A stretch of DNA of 64,000 nt from Flabesymbios commensalis (GCA_964017125.1 OZ024912.1:57829123-57893122), one strand, 5' to 3'. Positions 11,801 to 22,965 are shown, counted from the first letter of the stretch. The notes: generated from the letters alone by a model not told the origin. Translations and numbers: made by a program.

Positions 11801-14800
11801 ATCACTGGTCATAACCTATTAAAACGACCTGTACAAAAATTACACCAGGATCTAGAACTTTTTTGTCATAATGTCTGCCTTCTACACTGACAATATATAT
11901 TGTCTGACATATAGTGACCGATATATGAAGTCTGGTAATGGAAGGTCATAAGTTGATAGGTGCTGAAAAATGACTGGCCATGGGCTATTGAGACAACCTG
12001 TACGAAAATGACACGCATTTAGAACCTTTTTACTGTAATATCTGTCATTCATGCTGATGCTGACTATTTATGATACAGTAAAAAGTTGCCAATATGCAGT
12101 GCCCGGTAACTGAATATCAAAAATTGACTTGATGCCGCATCATGGAGATGGCCGGACATTAAAGGTCATTTATGTAGAAGATGCATTTGGAATGGTGGCC
12201 GCTGAGTGGAGGTATCTTTTCAAACCATGTACAAAGCTGCCATGTACAAATATCTGGAAAATAGGACCAGCAGTAGCCACTGCATGCGACATATTTAGCA
12301 ATTTTCTACTACTCCATCTTCTATGGTAGTATTTTTGGAGCTAGAAACAAATAAGTTTTCACAATTTGCTCAGCTTCATAAATTGTGTGACTTTTCATAA
12401 AGCATGATACACACTAATGCAATTGCGTTGGTGTGTTTCACGCTTTAGTGTTCTGAAAGTAAAATACATGTAATTATATTTTGTGCTGATCGTTTTGTGT
12501 TTCACATTACGCTTACTATTATTTTGATATAGCGAATGTTATGCATTATGAATTTTAAATTCACACAGTTAATTCATAAACCTTTTTGGCTGTACAATAA
12601 CTGTATAATAAACATGATAAACAGATGATTTTTCACTGATATTCTTTTAGATCAATGGGTCAAGTCAATTGTACTGGATGTCAAGCAGGATCATTTAAAA
12701 ACAGCACCTGCAGTAAATTGTGTAGTCTTTGCACTCCAGGTTTGTATTTAAGCATCTCCGATACTATTAGGATGCTTATAGTGTCTAGTATTTTTCTGCC
12801 ACTGCTACTGCAGGCATATCAGTAATTTAGCACCCACTAAAACGTTAGCTGATGAACTATGTTTATTTTACACTGATATGATATATAATCCACAATGGTT
12901 GTTAACCAGCCATTTTCTGAATTTTGCATAGTGTCAGAAACCTTGTATGATACCTGGGGCGTAATTGTGAAATAAAATGTACTGTGTTATACAAGTGGTG
13001 ACAAGTTTAGTAGATATACATTGTGAGTGGTGGACTTGTGGCAGTAATAGATTGCTGCTTTCATTTTAGTTTTGAACAACTCTTTCTAGCCTTATCTCGG
13101 TTTTCAGGTTCATTTACAAATGAGACACATCAAACAGAATGTCTAGAATGCAGTCCAGGCACATATCAGCAAAAACATAATGCTACTTCTTGCCCTTTGT
13201 GTCAAAAAGGGTCAATTTGCAGGTATTTTGACAAAATATTATTGCTCATATCAAGACCGTTTACATGGTTAAATACAGTACAGTTTTGAAGACTTTTTTT
13301 GAAGTATTTGCTGTGTATCAATTTCTGCTTCTGTATTTTCATGCACAATTTAATAATGTAACATAAGACTGGCAAAGCTCTGTTGAAACAAAATTAATTT
13401 GCATCTTCTCTGCAACCTGTTTAAAAGTGATGGCAATTAGCAGGTAATGGTAATTTTTTGTTTAAAATGAGAAAGCACTTTATTTATAATAACTATTTTG
13501 AAAATTGCGCTCTATGCAAAAAGAATATCAACATTGTCATCTCTAATTGCAGATTTCTATTTTTGTTGAAATTCTTTTAACCCTTTCAAGCCTGAATATA
13601 CCATTGTCATCTACATCCACTACAAGCCTCGAATTGCTGTCGCAATTCTCGACTTGTAGTGGATGAAGATGATTTGAAGTGGGTGAAAAATTTAAGAAAA
13701 TTGCCATGTTAGCCTAGTTATAGGAAAATTAAGTCTGTTTTCAGGGATTTAAAATGATGCTTTAATGCATCGTGATGGTTTAACCCTTACAGCGTGGGGA
13801 TAGACTTTTGTCATCAGAATCTGACATCTGTAGAAGTCATTTCTGACGACTAAAGTCGATCCCCGCAATGTAAGAGTAAAACTATTTCTAATGGTCGTCG
13901 ACCCATAACATAGGTATTCAAATGAATCAGAAAGAGCTAACTAAGACATTTATGATGATTTCAAATTGAAAAAAACCATTTGGTTGCGATTTTTTTACAA
14001 ATTAATTCAGCACTTCAAGGGTTAAAGGGTTCAGTGCGAAGCACTGTAGTCATTTTAAAGTCATTTATAAATCACATTCGACCCTTTGCCTAGTTATCTA
14101 ATTTAAATTTTGAAGTTTTTTCTCGCTATTCCAAGTGGAATAAAATAAACACCCAAGTAGAATAAAATCACTCATATTTGTTTAATTTAGGACCAAACAT
14201 TTTCAATTATTGATGTTTAAACACACACTTCATACCTAATAACAGTGATGCCTAATGAGACAGATTTCAAACGATTTAGAATACCCGACATCAGTTATTG
14301 GTTGCAACAATTTTAATACACATTTATCCCCAAGAAATTATGTTGCGATAATAAGTGAAGATTTCCTATGCAGATCAACAGTTTATACCCTTCCCTTTAT
14401 CATGTTTATAGAGCATGTTACAGAGTATGCTAAAGAATTATGCTGCATATTTATCTTGTCTCTCCTCTTCCTGCAAAAGAGTGATGTGTACATAAAACAA
14501 TGGAAAAAATTTGTCACTGGAGAATTATTGTGAGGCCCAACATTCTTATTCACCATTAAAATTTATATTTTTGAGACATTTTTATTAACCCTTTCAGGCA
14601 TCAATTTACCATAGTCATCTTCATCCACTACAAGCCGCGAATTGCTGTCACAATTCTCAACTTGTAGTGGATGAAGATGATTTAATGTGCTTTAAAAATT
14701 AAAAAAAAATCACCACGTATTGGTGAACCAGTTTCATCGAAATTTTCGTTCTAAAACCCTTGATTGTAGGTAAATTAAGTCTGTTTTGAGGGATGTAAGA

Positions 14801-17800
14801 TGATGCTTTATTGCATCGTAAGGGCTCAAAGGGTTAGTCAGCCTGTTTTTTGTGTATTCAGCACGTCGGGCTGTATTACTTGTCAGCCATGTCCAGCAGG
14901 AAACGAAGCAGACAAGCCGGGTGCCACAGAATGCAGACCATGCCCGAAAGGTCTGTTACAATACGCCCCCTTGGAGTTAAAAGGTGCTAAACTGCCACTT
15001 TACAAAGTGGCAGTTTAGCACCTTCTAACTCCAAGGGGATGAATAGTTTTTTACACATTTTTTATCATTGATCATTAACATTTGTTGCTTATGGATCTAT
15101 GAACCATGACAATAAATATTTGGCATTTCAAATTATGTCATATTTTTGCATAATCCAATTACCGGTAGCTAGGTCAATTGGAGATCAACAGTACATAATT
15201 TTGTATGTTTTTGCATATTTCCTTGCTTTCCATAAGATATATGCAAGGCAACAAATGATAAAAAACACATGATATAGATCACGCATGATATAGACCATGC
15301 CCGAGAGGTCTGTTACAATACGCCCCCTTGGAGTTAGAAGGTGCTAAACTGCCACTTTACAAAGTGGCAGTTTAGCACCTTCTAACTCGAAGGGGACGAA
15401 TAGTTTTTCTATGCAATTTTTACACATTTTTTATCATTGATCATTGACATCTGTTGCTTATGAATCTATGAACCATGACAATAAATATTTAGCATTTCAA
15501 ATTATGTCATATTTTTGCAAAATCCATTTACCGGTGGCTAGGTCAATTGGAGATCAACAGTACATAATTTTGTATATTTTTTGCATATTTCCTTTGTTCC
15601 CCTAAGATATATGCAAGGCAACAAATGATGAAAAACACATGATGTAGATCACGCATGATATAGACAAACCTTTTATTATCATTCTATCAGGAACCTTCAA
15701 GCCCACCAACAGCACCAGCTTATGTCAATGGTGTCAACCCGGTCACTACCAGCTAAACAGTGGACAAGCCAGGTGTGAAGTTTGTCCGAAAAAATTTTAC
15801 TGCCCTGTGAGTATGAGACCATTATTAGTTTTGACGTATAGCTACATCCAAGCTACTGTTCTCCTAATGCATCCTTCGTATTTTTGTTATTATTCTACAA
15901 CTGTTTTTTTAAGGGATTGGGTGATTAGCACACAAGTACCGCTGGGTCAAATGTCAAGAAACTCCCATCGAGATTTAAAAATGGTAAACTGCTGTATCTC
16001 GCAAACAGTGTGTCTGAGGCTAAAAAGAAGTGCAATTTTGGTTCCCGGGGTGTATACACATACATAGGACACCATCTTGCGGTGGTTGCATAATAGTACA
16101 ATGAAATCCCGTATTGTTATCCCCTTATATCTGGGAAAATTTCATCGACAAACATTCATTTCAGACTGTCATATCTCAGAAACAGTGTATCTGTGGCTGA
16201 AAAGGAGCAAAATTTAGACCCAGAGAATCAAATTGCTAATCATAGAAAACCATCCAAACAATCAAAATAGTTGACAAAAGTCAATGTTTGAACCATTTTC
16301 AAACTATTTTTGCACTTTAAAATGATAAACTGAGATATTTAAAATATATTTCTACTACATACAATATGTCATGAGATGGCTAATTTTTTTTCAGAGTCCC
16401 ATAACGGGTCCTCAGCCATGTCCTCAGAAAACAGTGTGTCCACCCGGCAGTGAAAGCCCCACCATTTGTAAACAGCCCTGGTACACCAACTATAATGATG
16501 AAAGGTGTATCTTTTCAAACACATTCAAAGGAGTTGTGGGAGGTGTGTGTGCACGTAAGTAGAGCTCAGTCTTCTAGGCTTTAAACCTTTCAGCGCGGGG
16601 ATAGGCTTTAGTAGTCAGAATCTGACGTTTGTAGACGTCAGATTCTGACGTCTAAAGTCCATCCCCGCACTGTAAGAATAGAACTCTTTGTATTTGACGT
16701 AGACCCATAACATAGGTATTTAAGTGAATTGGAAAGAGCTAACTGTGACATTCATTATGATTTCACATTGAACAAGACCTTTTGGTTTCCATGGTTTATA
16801 CAAAAATATATCAGCGCTTTAAGGGTTAAACCTTTCTGTAGCCTTGGTTTTAACCCCTACAATGCTGTAATATTTTCGTAGAAACCATGGCGACTAAAGG
16901 GTTTTTCAATTTGAAATCATCACAAATGTTTTAGTTAGCTCTTTCCGGCTCATTAGAATACCCATGCTATGGGTCTACAGCCATTAATATTTATTTAGAC
17001 GTCAAAATAGACAGTCCATGCTCTGAAATGGTTAGTCTTTTCAGTAACCTTGGTACATTTGTGCCACGCACTTAGATTACATTTTTTAGATATAATTTGT
17101 GTTATCTGTCTGAATAAACATGTTTTGCTCAGCCTGTGACAGCAATTCACTCAACAGTTTGAGAATGATGCCTTATTTTGTAAATATTTCATTAACACAG
17201 ACATGCAAATTCATTTTTGTTTATGCAGAATTAAGTATAATATGCATGTATTATTTTATTTATTTAAGCATGTAAATAAACAGGATTCTCTTGTGTAAGT
17301 AAATAAAAAATTGTTTTTACCTGAATAGACAAATAAACAATAAAACATCCCACTTTCAGCAATTGTTTTGAAGAACTGGCAATTCGGGAAAGACATTTCG
17401 AAATAATTATACATATAGTTTCTGACAGGAAAAATATCATGTTAGATGCAAATTCTCTCATTCTATCTGTTGATATACATTATGCCAAAAGAAAATGTTT
17501 TTAACCTTTTTATGGTTTTATTAACTTTTTTTACATTGTCAATAGACTAGTATAAATTTGTATACAATTGATTTTGTAATAGAATAAACATAAATGCATG
17601 TATGTAACCCCATCCAAATAAAATTGAAAAAACACTCAATACTCTACTACATCCAGAATCACAATTTACTTCAAAAATGCTAGATCCACAAATTTACATG
17701 TTTCTGTAAATTAAATATTTACACTATGTGGTATATTCATGAACTGCTCAAGGTGGATGAAAATTGTGAAAAATCTCAATGTTAAATATCATGTAACTTG

Positions 17801-18563
17801 ATCAACAACATGTGAAATCTTGATGATACAAAATGGCCTGATATTTCTTAACATGATCCATTACTCCCCGACCCGGGTTGCCATGTTACTTTCAACCATT
17901 TTTTATAATTTGTCAACTTATTTCTAGATACTGTGACCCAGGTTTGCGTGGTGGAAAATCCTAAAAATTGGAACACTGGAATTAACGTAGCTTCTATTCT
18001 GCTTACCTGCTTCTAACATGATCAATAATACAAATTTCTTGCCTGTAGACCACTATAAACTGTTGTTAACTCTTACAGGACTCTAGTTGTTTTTAATCTG
18101 TTTCATTAGCTATCTAAATCGTAGTTATTGGGAACAAAATGAGTGTTCAGACTTACAAGATCGGCAAATATTTTGTCCCAAATGAAACAAATATGAGTAG
18201 TTTTCACCCATTTGAAGTTGTGGGTCGCAGTAGCGAGACACAACTTCAAGTGGTTGAAAATTCAAATCATTTGATTTAGAGGTTAAAGGGTTAAAGGCTG
18301 TTTTTTCACGAGAGATCGGGTTATAAATTAGATTATTATACATTTAGACCTGATAAATCATTTTTGAGTCTCTAAGTGCTAGGTTTGATTTCTTTCCAGT
18401 GGCTGTGCTGATAACTACCACTGCGTTCCTATGCTACTACTACGAGAAAAGGCAAGCCAAGTCACGTGGTGGAGCATCACTGAATCACTCTGTGCCCAAC
18501 AGTGAGACGGCACCCCTCGTACAGAATAGTCCTAGACAAGAACCAGTTTATACCGGATTATAA
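5875..18563 (+). CDS. GCC2/GCC3-repeat single-pass membrane protein, 14 exons
   Basis: Exons: 5875-6058, 6682-6844, 7265-7353, 8013-8076, 9065-9153, 9412-9526, 9943-10031, 10394-10457, 12651-12739, 13108-13222, 14862-14950, 15691-15806, 16395-16554, 18400-18563. The total is 1590 nt (529 residues plus TAA). Every junction is GT-AG and every phase agrees. The start at 5875 has A at -3 and G at +4 and opens a signal-like stretch (LPIVLILLPCAWSLLPS). The ectodomain is CxxC units of the type GxYxxN.(T/S)..CxxCxxG, resembling the GCC2/GCC3 or Ephrin_rec_like family, with about 13 N-glycosylation sequons. Residues about 467-489 are a membrane span (VVGGVCALAVLITTTAFLC) followed by YYYEKRQAK. The roughly 40-residue tail ends in YTGL, a YxxPhi-type sorting motif. 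The role is unknown; a cell-surface receptor or adhesion protein is an inference. I do not recognise a named orthologue. A TNF-receptor-like fold is the alternative. A further 5' UTR exon may exist. Confidence 0.88.
6083..6191. repeat. G-family palindrome in intron 1
   Basis: About 109 bp, from CCCAGCAAACACGATAAG to a matching right end GTGTTTGCTGGG. The centre is CCAATGTCGCAGATGGCGGG. It begins 24 nt after the exon 1 donor. Confidence 0.8.
7366..7600 (+). mobile_element. TTAA MITE family D in intron 3
   Basis: Starts TTAACCCTTGTCCTGCTG 12 nt after the exon 3 donor at 7354. The GAAGCTGGAAATTGC hairpin is present; the right end is decayed. Confidence 0.65.
8082..8304 (-). mobile_element. TTAA MITE family P1 in intron 4
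   Basis: TTAACCCTTACAACGCTGA at the left and AAAAGGGTTAA at the right, with hairpin TCTATAGACGTCAGATTTTG. The element's TTAA begins only 5 nt after the exon 4 donor GT at 8077. Confidence 0.8.
10544..10744 (+). mobile_element. TTAA MITE family D in intron 8
   Basis: TTAACCCTTGTGCTGCTAGG at the left and CAGCACAAGGGTTA at the right: a near-perfect pair of terminal inverted repeats. A hairpin around GAAGCTGGAAATTG lies inside. Confidence 0.75.
10903..11145 (+). mobile_element. MITE family C in intron 8
   Basis: CCCTTTCAAGCCTGAATTTA at the left and GAGGGCTTAAAGGGTTAA at the right. The hairpin (CATCCACTACAAGCCGCGAA with its complement) is nearly perfect. This is one of the best-preserved C copies. 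Confidence 0.8.
11299..11545 (-). mobile_element. TTAA MITE family B in intron 8
   Basis: The left end is TTAACCCTTTAACCTCCGAT and the right end is GGCGGTTAAAGGGTTAA. The shared hairpin runs in reverse orientation (GTTGTGGATCGCGTTAGCGA). Confidence 0.8.
11640..12120. repeat. Diverged tandem duplication in intron 8
   Basis: Two copies of a block of roughly 190 bp. GGTGCTGAAAAATCACTGG is repeated as GGTGCTGAAAAATGACTGG, each followed by a recognisable ACCTGTAC...TAGAACTTTTT segment. No coding signal is seen. Confidence 0.5.
13577..14031 (+). mobile_element. MITE family C interrupted by P1, in intron 10
   Basis: C starts TTAACCCTTTCAAGCC and runs to CATCGTGATGGTTTAA. There a P1 copy (13780-14025, TTAACCCTTACAGCG to CTTCAAGGGTTAA) is inserted, after which the last bases of C (AGGGTT) follow. 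The insertion lies in the subterminal TTAA of C, the same position where family D joins C at 4487. Confidence 0.8.
14584..14836 (+). mobile_element. MITE family C upstream of exon 11
   Basis: Starts TTAACCCTTTCAGGCATC and ends GGGCTCAAAGGGTTA. Only about 25 nt separate it from the exon 11 acceptor, so the branch point of intron 10 probably lies in or beside the element. Confidence 0.75.
14935..15666 (+). repeat. Tandem duplication spanning the exon 11 donor, with hairpins
   Basis: Two units, offset by 357 bp. Each begins AGACCATGCCCGARAGGTCT, so the last 16 nt of exon 11 plus its donor are copied into the intron. Each unit then has a hairpin of about 72 nt with arms starting CCCCTTGGAGTTA and core CTGCCACTTT (14967-15038 in unit 1), followed by about 280 bp of unique intron sequence. 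The second copy is a decoy donor. The units differ by a few percent plus a short insertion. Confidence 0.9.
16581..16829 (+). mobile_element. TTAA MITE family P1 in intron 13
   Basis: TTAAACCTTTCAGCGCGGGG at the left and AGCGCTTTAAGGGTTAA at the right, with the full GACGTC hairpin. It begins 26 nt after the exon 13 donor at 16555. Confidence 0.85.
16850..17034 (-). mobile_element. Shortened P1 MITE in intron 13
   Basis: Opposite orientation to the copy just before it. TTAACCCCTACAATGCTG at one end, a reduced hairpin, and a decayed right end at GAAATGGTTA. Confidence 0.6.
18066..18294 (+). mobile_element. TTAA MITE family F in intron 13
   Basis: TTAACTCTTACAGGACTC at the left and GGTTAAAGGGTTAA at the right. 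Shared hairpin GTTGTGGGTCGCAGTAGCGA lies inside. Confidence 0.7.
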
Positions 18564-18606
18564 TACCGTTATGCACTTTCAGCTTACTGCAGCTGAATCT
18601 GTTATA

Positions 18607-18970
18607 ATCTGAACCTTAGAGGTCAGAGGTAATAAAATACAATTTTCAGTCACTTGAAGTTGTGTCTCGCTACCGCAAGCCACAACTTCAAGTGACTGCA
18701 AATTAGTTGAATTTGCTAAATTTAAATTCAAATTTATATCATTTTTGTTGTTTTAATACCTTATTAATTTTAAAAAGCTGGCTATATAATGCTATTAAAA
18801 CACAAAAAAATTTCATAGACAAATAAGCCTTATTTTTTGCTATATTTGTTTTCATTCAAATTGTATATTATTTTGTGAGTAATTTTCACCCACTTGCAGT
18901 TGTGAGTCGCAATAGCGAGACACAACTTCAAGTGATTGAAAATTTAATTTAACTAGCACCTTAAGGGTTA
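18607..18970. mobile_element. Composite E/F MITE remnants at the 3' end of the membrane-protein gene
   Basis: Two shared-type hairpins, one in each orientation, at about 18650-18702 and 18890-18935. An AATAAA at 18631-18636 lies in the first unit, 68 nt after the stop codon, and could serve as the polyadenylation signal of the upstream gene. Confidence 0.55.
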
Positions 18971-19313
18971 ACACTGGCAGTGCTTCTGTGGTATTAAGTC
19001 TTTTATTTAAAGCTGGAATTGCTTCAGTTTCAAAGATAATCTATGGCACCACTAAACTGAGTTTAGATTAGTCAAAAGTGGTGCATATGTTTCTTATGTC
19101 TGACCGCTACAGGATACATGGCTGTTTTAATAATGTAGTTTCCCTGACATGATATCAATATATGACCCTGTGATTGCGTACAGCTGATTGTATATTTTTT
19201 TATTTCATTCATATCATTGGGAAGGAGATACTGTCTGCATTTACCCATCACACTTTTGAAAACAAAGAGTCATGTATTATACTGTCAAAGTAGCAGACCT
19301 GACCTTCCAATTC

Positions 19314-19502
19314 AACCCTTTCAAGACTGAATTTACCATTGAAATCTCTGTACACTGCAAGTATGTAGAGAATGAAGATGACTTGTGGTCAAAGAAATTC
19401 GCCATATACATGTATTGTTCAAACAGTTTTAGGTTAGGTATACACCATTAAGACTAGCAAGTTGTCAGGGATGCAGAATGAAGATTCAAAAGCTTAAAAG
19501 GG
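19314..19502 (+). mobile_element. Decayed family C MITE
   Basis: AACCCTTTCAAGACTGAATT at the left. The hairpin is largely lost and the right end, AAAGCTTAAAAGGG, is recognisable. Confidence 0.5.
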
Positions 19503-19988
19503 AATGATATTTTTTATTTTAAGTAATTGATGTCCAACCTCTTCTAAATGAAGAATGCTTAAACTATTAAGTAAAACTAATTTATATTAAAAATAAATAC
19601 GTTCCAAACAACTCTTCCCAGTTGTGATTGTGAATACTGTGCTCATATATAATACAGGATATATACTTACTATATTTGTTAATAATTATTTATTCAAATA
19701 CCAGAAGTATTGTATTGATGATTTTTATAGCCATGACAATGCAAAGCTGTAGTAATATTTTGTCAAATATGCAGGTTTAGATTTGATGTGTGTAATCAGG
19801 AACATAAGCGGTAGTGTATAAACTATAGATACGCAATGGGTGTTATAGGCGCCAGTCTTTTTGTGAAAAATCACTAGTTGTAGAATTTGTACATTGTTTT
19901 TGATAATAGTTGATAAACCAAGATATTTTCTAGTTATAATCCATGGGCTGTTAACATGGCATTTAGCTAATCTGCACTCTTGGCCTTG

Positions 19989-20451
19989 GGCCACTATGTT
20001 TTTTTCCTCTGTTTTAGATGATCGCGCGCATTAGATTTCGGCCAAGGATTACCAAAAAAACATGTGGTTTTTTTCTGCCCAGCGCGTGCATTACATTGTT
20101 GCCGATTTCCGAAAAAAACAGTCAATTTCGGGAGATAGAAAAAAACATTCCGAAAAAAACAAGTTAATTTTGAGATAGACAAAATATTTTTCCAGCTATG
20201 TTTATCTTTGGCTTGTTTTTTCCGTTGCCCTCATTAACTTTTTTTTAAATAGGTCAAAAGTTTTTTTTATTTTGTCGCCCTCATTAACTGTTTCAGAAAT
20301 TTTTCCAATGTTTTTTTTATTTCGTCGCCCTTATTAACTTTTCCAAAAATAGGTTCAATGTTTTTTTTTCTCTAAAGTTTTTTTTTCCGCCCTCCTTCAT
20401 TAGATTTTGGATTTTTTCCGATCTAAAACAGAGATATTAAACATAGTGGCC
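19989..20451. mobile_element. Terminal-inverted-repeat element, GGCCACTATG family
   Basis: GGCCACTATG, a T run and CTCTGTTTTAGAT at the left mirror ATCTAAAACAGAGA and CATAGTGGCC at the right. The interior is rich in A and T runs with CGATTTCCGAAAAAAAC-like motifs. A second copy lies at 56424-56756. CCTTGG and CCTTAG flank this copy as a possible 6-bp duplication. It is non-coding. Confidence 0.75.
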
Positions 20452-22273
20452 TTAGACAACTTATGTTTTTGGTTGTGTTGGTTAGTTTGTTCATCTTTCT
20501 GTCAGCAGGCTTAGGCCTACTTAGTAAGTAATGAAGTGATTTGCATGAAACCTTTGCCAGGGGTGTGTCTCGGGCAAGGAACAATTCATTAAATTGTGTG
20601 GATTACGATCCGGATCCAGAATTTTATTCAAACATTTGTGTCTCAAAGAGAGGTTTTTAGGTCTCTGACTGTCTTGTTATATTTGAGTTTGTTATATTTA
20701 TTTTGTTGTCACCTTTGTCATTGGAATAAATACATGAGTGTCCCAGCAAAACACAGAATAATACTACCCCGGTAGGGTATGTTGTTTTAATCATAATGGG
20801 GGACAGTGTTGTAGATGATGGACCAACATTGAAACAAAATTGTATCGAAGTCTCCTGTTTACTGGGGCATGCATCGCATTAGTCGCATTATGTTGGACAC
20901 TTAGCTAGTTAATATTATCAGACATGCAAACAATCAATGGCGGATCCAGAGAGGGGCATAGCTGGCGTCCCCCCCCCCAGTTAATCGTCTGAAAAAACAA
21001 TAATCGCATGCATCGTTTCAGAGGCCTCAGATGTCCAAATTCCAGGGCATATAAGAGGTTGACTGTGGCTGTGTCAAAAACCCTCTTTTTAACGTTGGTC
21101 TACCATCTAGGTCTGACAAATTTATGTTGTGTTAAGATGTCATAGCAAATTGTTAACTGATTAAAGGAATGTTGCCTTTGAACAGTATGAAGTGAGTCCT
21201 ATATATAGAAACAGAATATTTAGTTGTATCTGCCACCGTTAATAGTGGTTCATGTTGAAAATGTGCAATATAATATTATTGACCGCCTCAATGTTTTGTC
21301 AGTAAATATTCAACTTCATAAAAAGAGTTGTATTCATTGTTAAATTTTGACCAAAGGGTCTACTTTTTATATATCAGTTATTTATATGTTTATATATGTC
21401 ATCCCCTTGTATGTATATATATCATTACCTTGGAGTTAAAAAGTGTTAATTGTTATTGTATATGTATATTAGCTGATAAATGTTTTGGATATAGAATCTA
21501 ATTTTGCTACTAACAATGGAAAGGTAAATTATCATAGATTTAAGATATGCATTTATGATGTTAAACAGAACAGATGAAAATAATCTCAATTATAAATGGA
21601 CTTTCCATACACAATATCCTAACTGCTGCATCCTAACTATTGCATAGGTCCTTTCAAATGGCAAAATGGTGAAAATTATACATGTATAATCTGTAGAAGC
21701 TGTAGTTTCCTGAAGAAAATTACAATTTATTTGATCCTTAGGGACCGAAGTTTGCAATGTAATTTTTAATTTTTTTTTTGTAAATTTATGAAAACATTAG
21801 CTTTAGATATGTATATATAGATTTCCAATTCAGTAACAGCCCTTGTATTGTTTAAATTGTCTCCATTGATTTATAAAGTTCCACTGTGTGTAGAGTGATA
21901 TGTTCAATCAATTCAACTTTGCTTAGAATAAATTTATTAAATTCCTGCTTTTAGCTCAATGTTTATGCCCAAGATCACACAATCTATTTTTATCATTGTC
22001 TATACGGACTTAAAATTGAGTCATTCTGCATTTAAGAATGGAAGACATATTGTACATCTATATCTCAATTACTTGCTTCCCTTATCAAGAAACCCATCAG
22101 ATATATATGTATATGATGTAATAAATTTCCATATCATACCCTTGCATGTGGATCAAAGTTTCCTATCTGTTATTTTGTGAAGTTACAGCTAAAACACTAT
22201 GAAACATCACAAAAAAAGAATATTTGATCAACTGATAACCTGCCACAAACTATTTTACCAATTTTAGTGGCAA
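20452..22273. other. No gene recognised
   Basis: AT-rich sequence with a decayed G-type palindrome at 20742-20866 (CCCAGCAAAACAC to TGTTTACTGGGG). It may include the distal 3' UTR of the membrane-protein gene if a later AATAAA, such as 20726 or 21928, is used. No other structure seen. Confidence 0.4.
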
Positions 22274-22471
22274 TTAACCCTTACAAAGCTGAATTCTTTT
22301 TTTTTAGTTTTTTTCAAATCACCATAAATGTCTTTGTTAGCTCTTTCCAGTATTTTGAATAATGTTATGGGTCTACTGCCATTAGAAATATTTTAATTCT
22401 TTCAGTTTAGGGATCATCTTTGTATGTCAGAATCTGACGTATAAAGAGGGTCCCAGCGCTGAAAGGGTTAA
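22274..22471 (-). mobile_element. Shortened P1 MITE
   Basis: TTAACCCTTACAAAGCTGAA to GCGCTGAAAGGGTTAA, with a shortened hairpin. It shares its right TTAA with the F-type element that follows. Confidence 0.65.
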
Positions 22472-22840
22472 CCTCTCACAGCTAAACACGACTTTAGTCT
22501 TTTTTAAACAGATGTATTTGTTTTATCCGTCGATCAATTCTGTTACTGGGAATGAAATGACTGTTTAAACATCAAAAGTTGTAAATTTTTAGTCCCAATT
22601 AAACAAATATGGGTAATTTTGAAGCTAGCTGTAACAGTATATATATACGGGCCCAGTAGTGCAAGGGTTACCCCTTTAGCAGCCAAATTATTCAATTTGA
22701 TTTTTCACCCATTTGAAGTTGTGTCTCGCTGACGCGATCCACAACTTCGAGTGAGTGAAAAATATTCATATTTGACAAAATGGAGGTCTACTATTTGCAA
22801 ATCTTGTATACCAAGTGATATAATATTCGACCATCTTTTT
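22468..22840 (+). mobile_element. F-type then B-type MITEs joined end to end
   Basis: An F-like copy (TTAACCTCTCACAGC to GTGCAAGGGTTA) runs straight into a truncated B copy (CCCCTTTAGCAGCCAAATTA) that has the shared hairpin GTTGTGTCTCGCTGACGCGA. With the P1 copy before them this is a chain of three elements. Confidence 0.6.
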
Positions 22841-22965
22841 GCCAGGGAGTATATCACAATGTTTTAGCCAATTAAGATTTGTTGTGTATTATAGATATTG
22901 TATTTTGATATCATACGTGAAGTTTAGAGAAAGCGGGTGAACATAAGCCTGCAAATCATCACTAT

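Noticed and set aside
5434-18294. MITEs as intron-creating elements (introners)
   Set aside because: Element ends do not coincide with splice sites; the intron phases and exon lengths follow the protein repeat, so the introns predate the insertions.
19994-20182. Minus-strand open frame rich in FFGN repeats
   Set aside because: It is a translation of the A/T-run repeats inside the GGCCACTATG element.
20935-20990. Similarity between GGCGGATCCAGAGAGGGG here and GATCCAGAGGGGGG near 62130 as a repeat family
   Set aside because: The match is too short and dominated by homopolymer runs to support an element.
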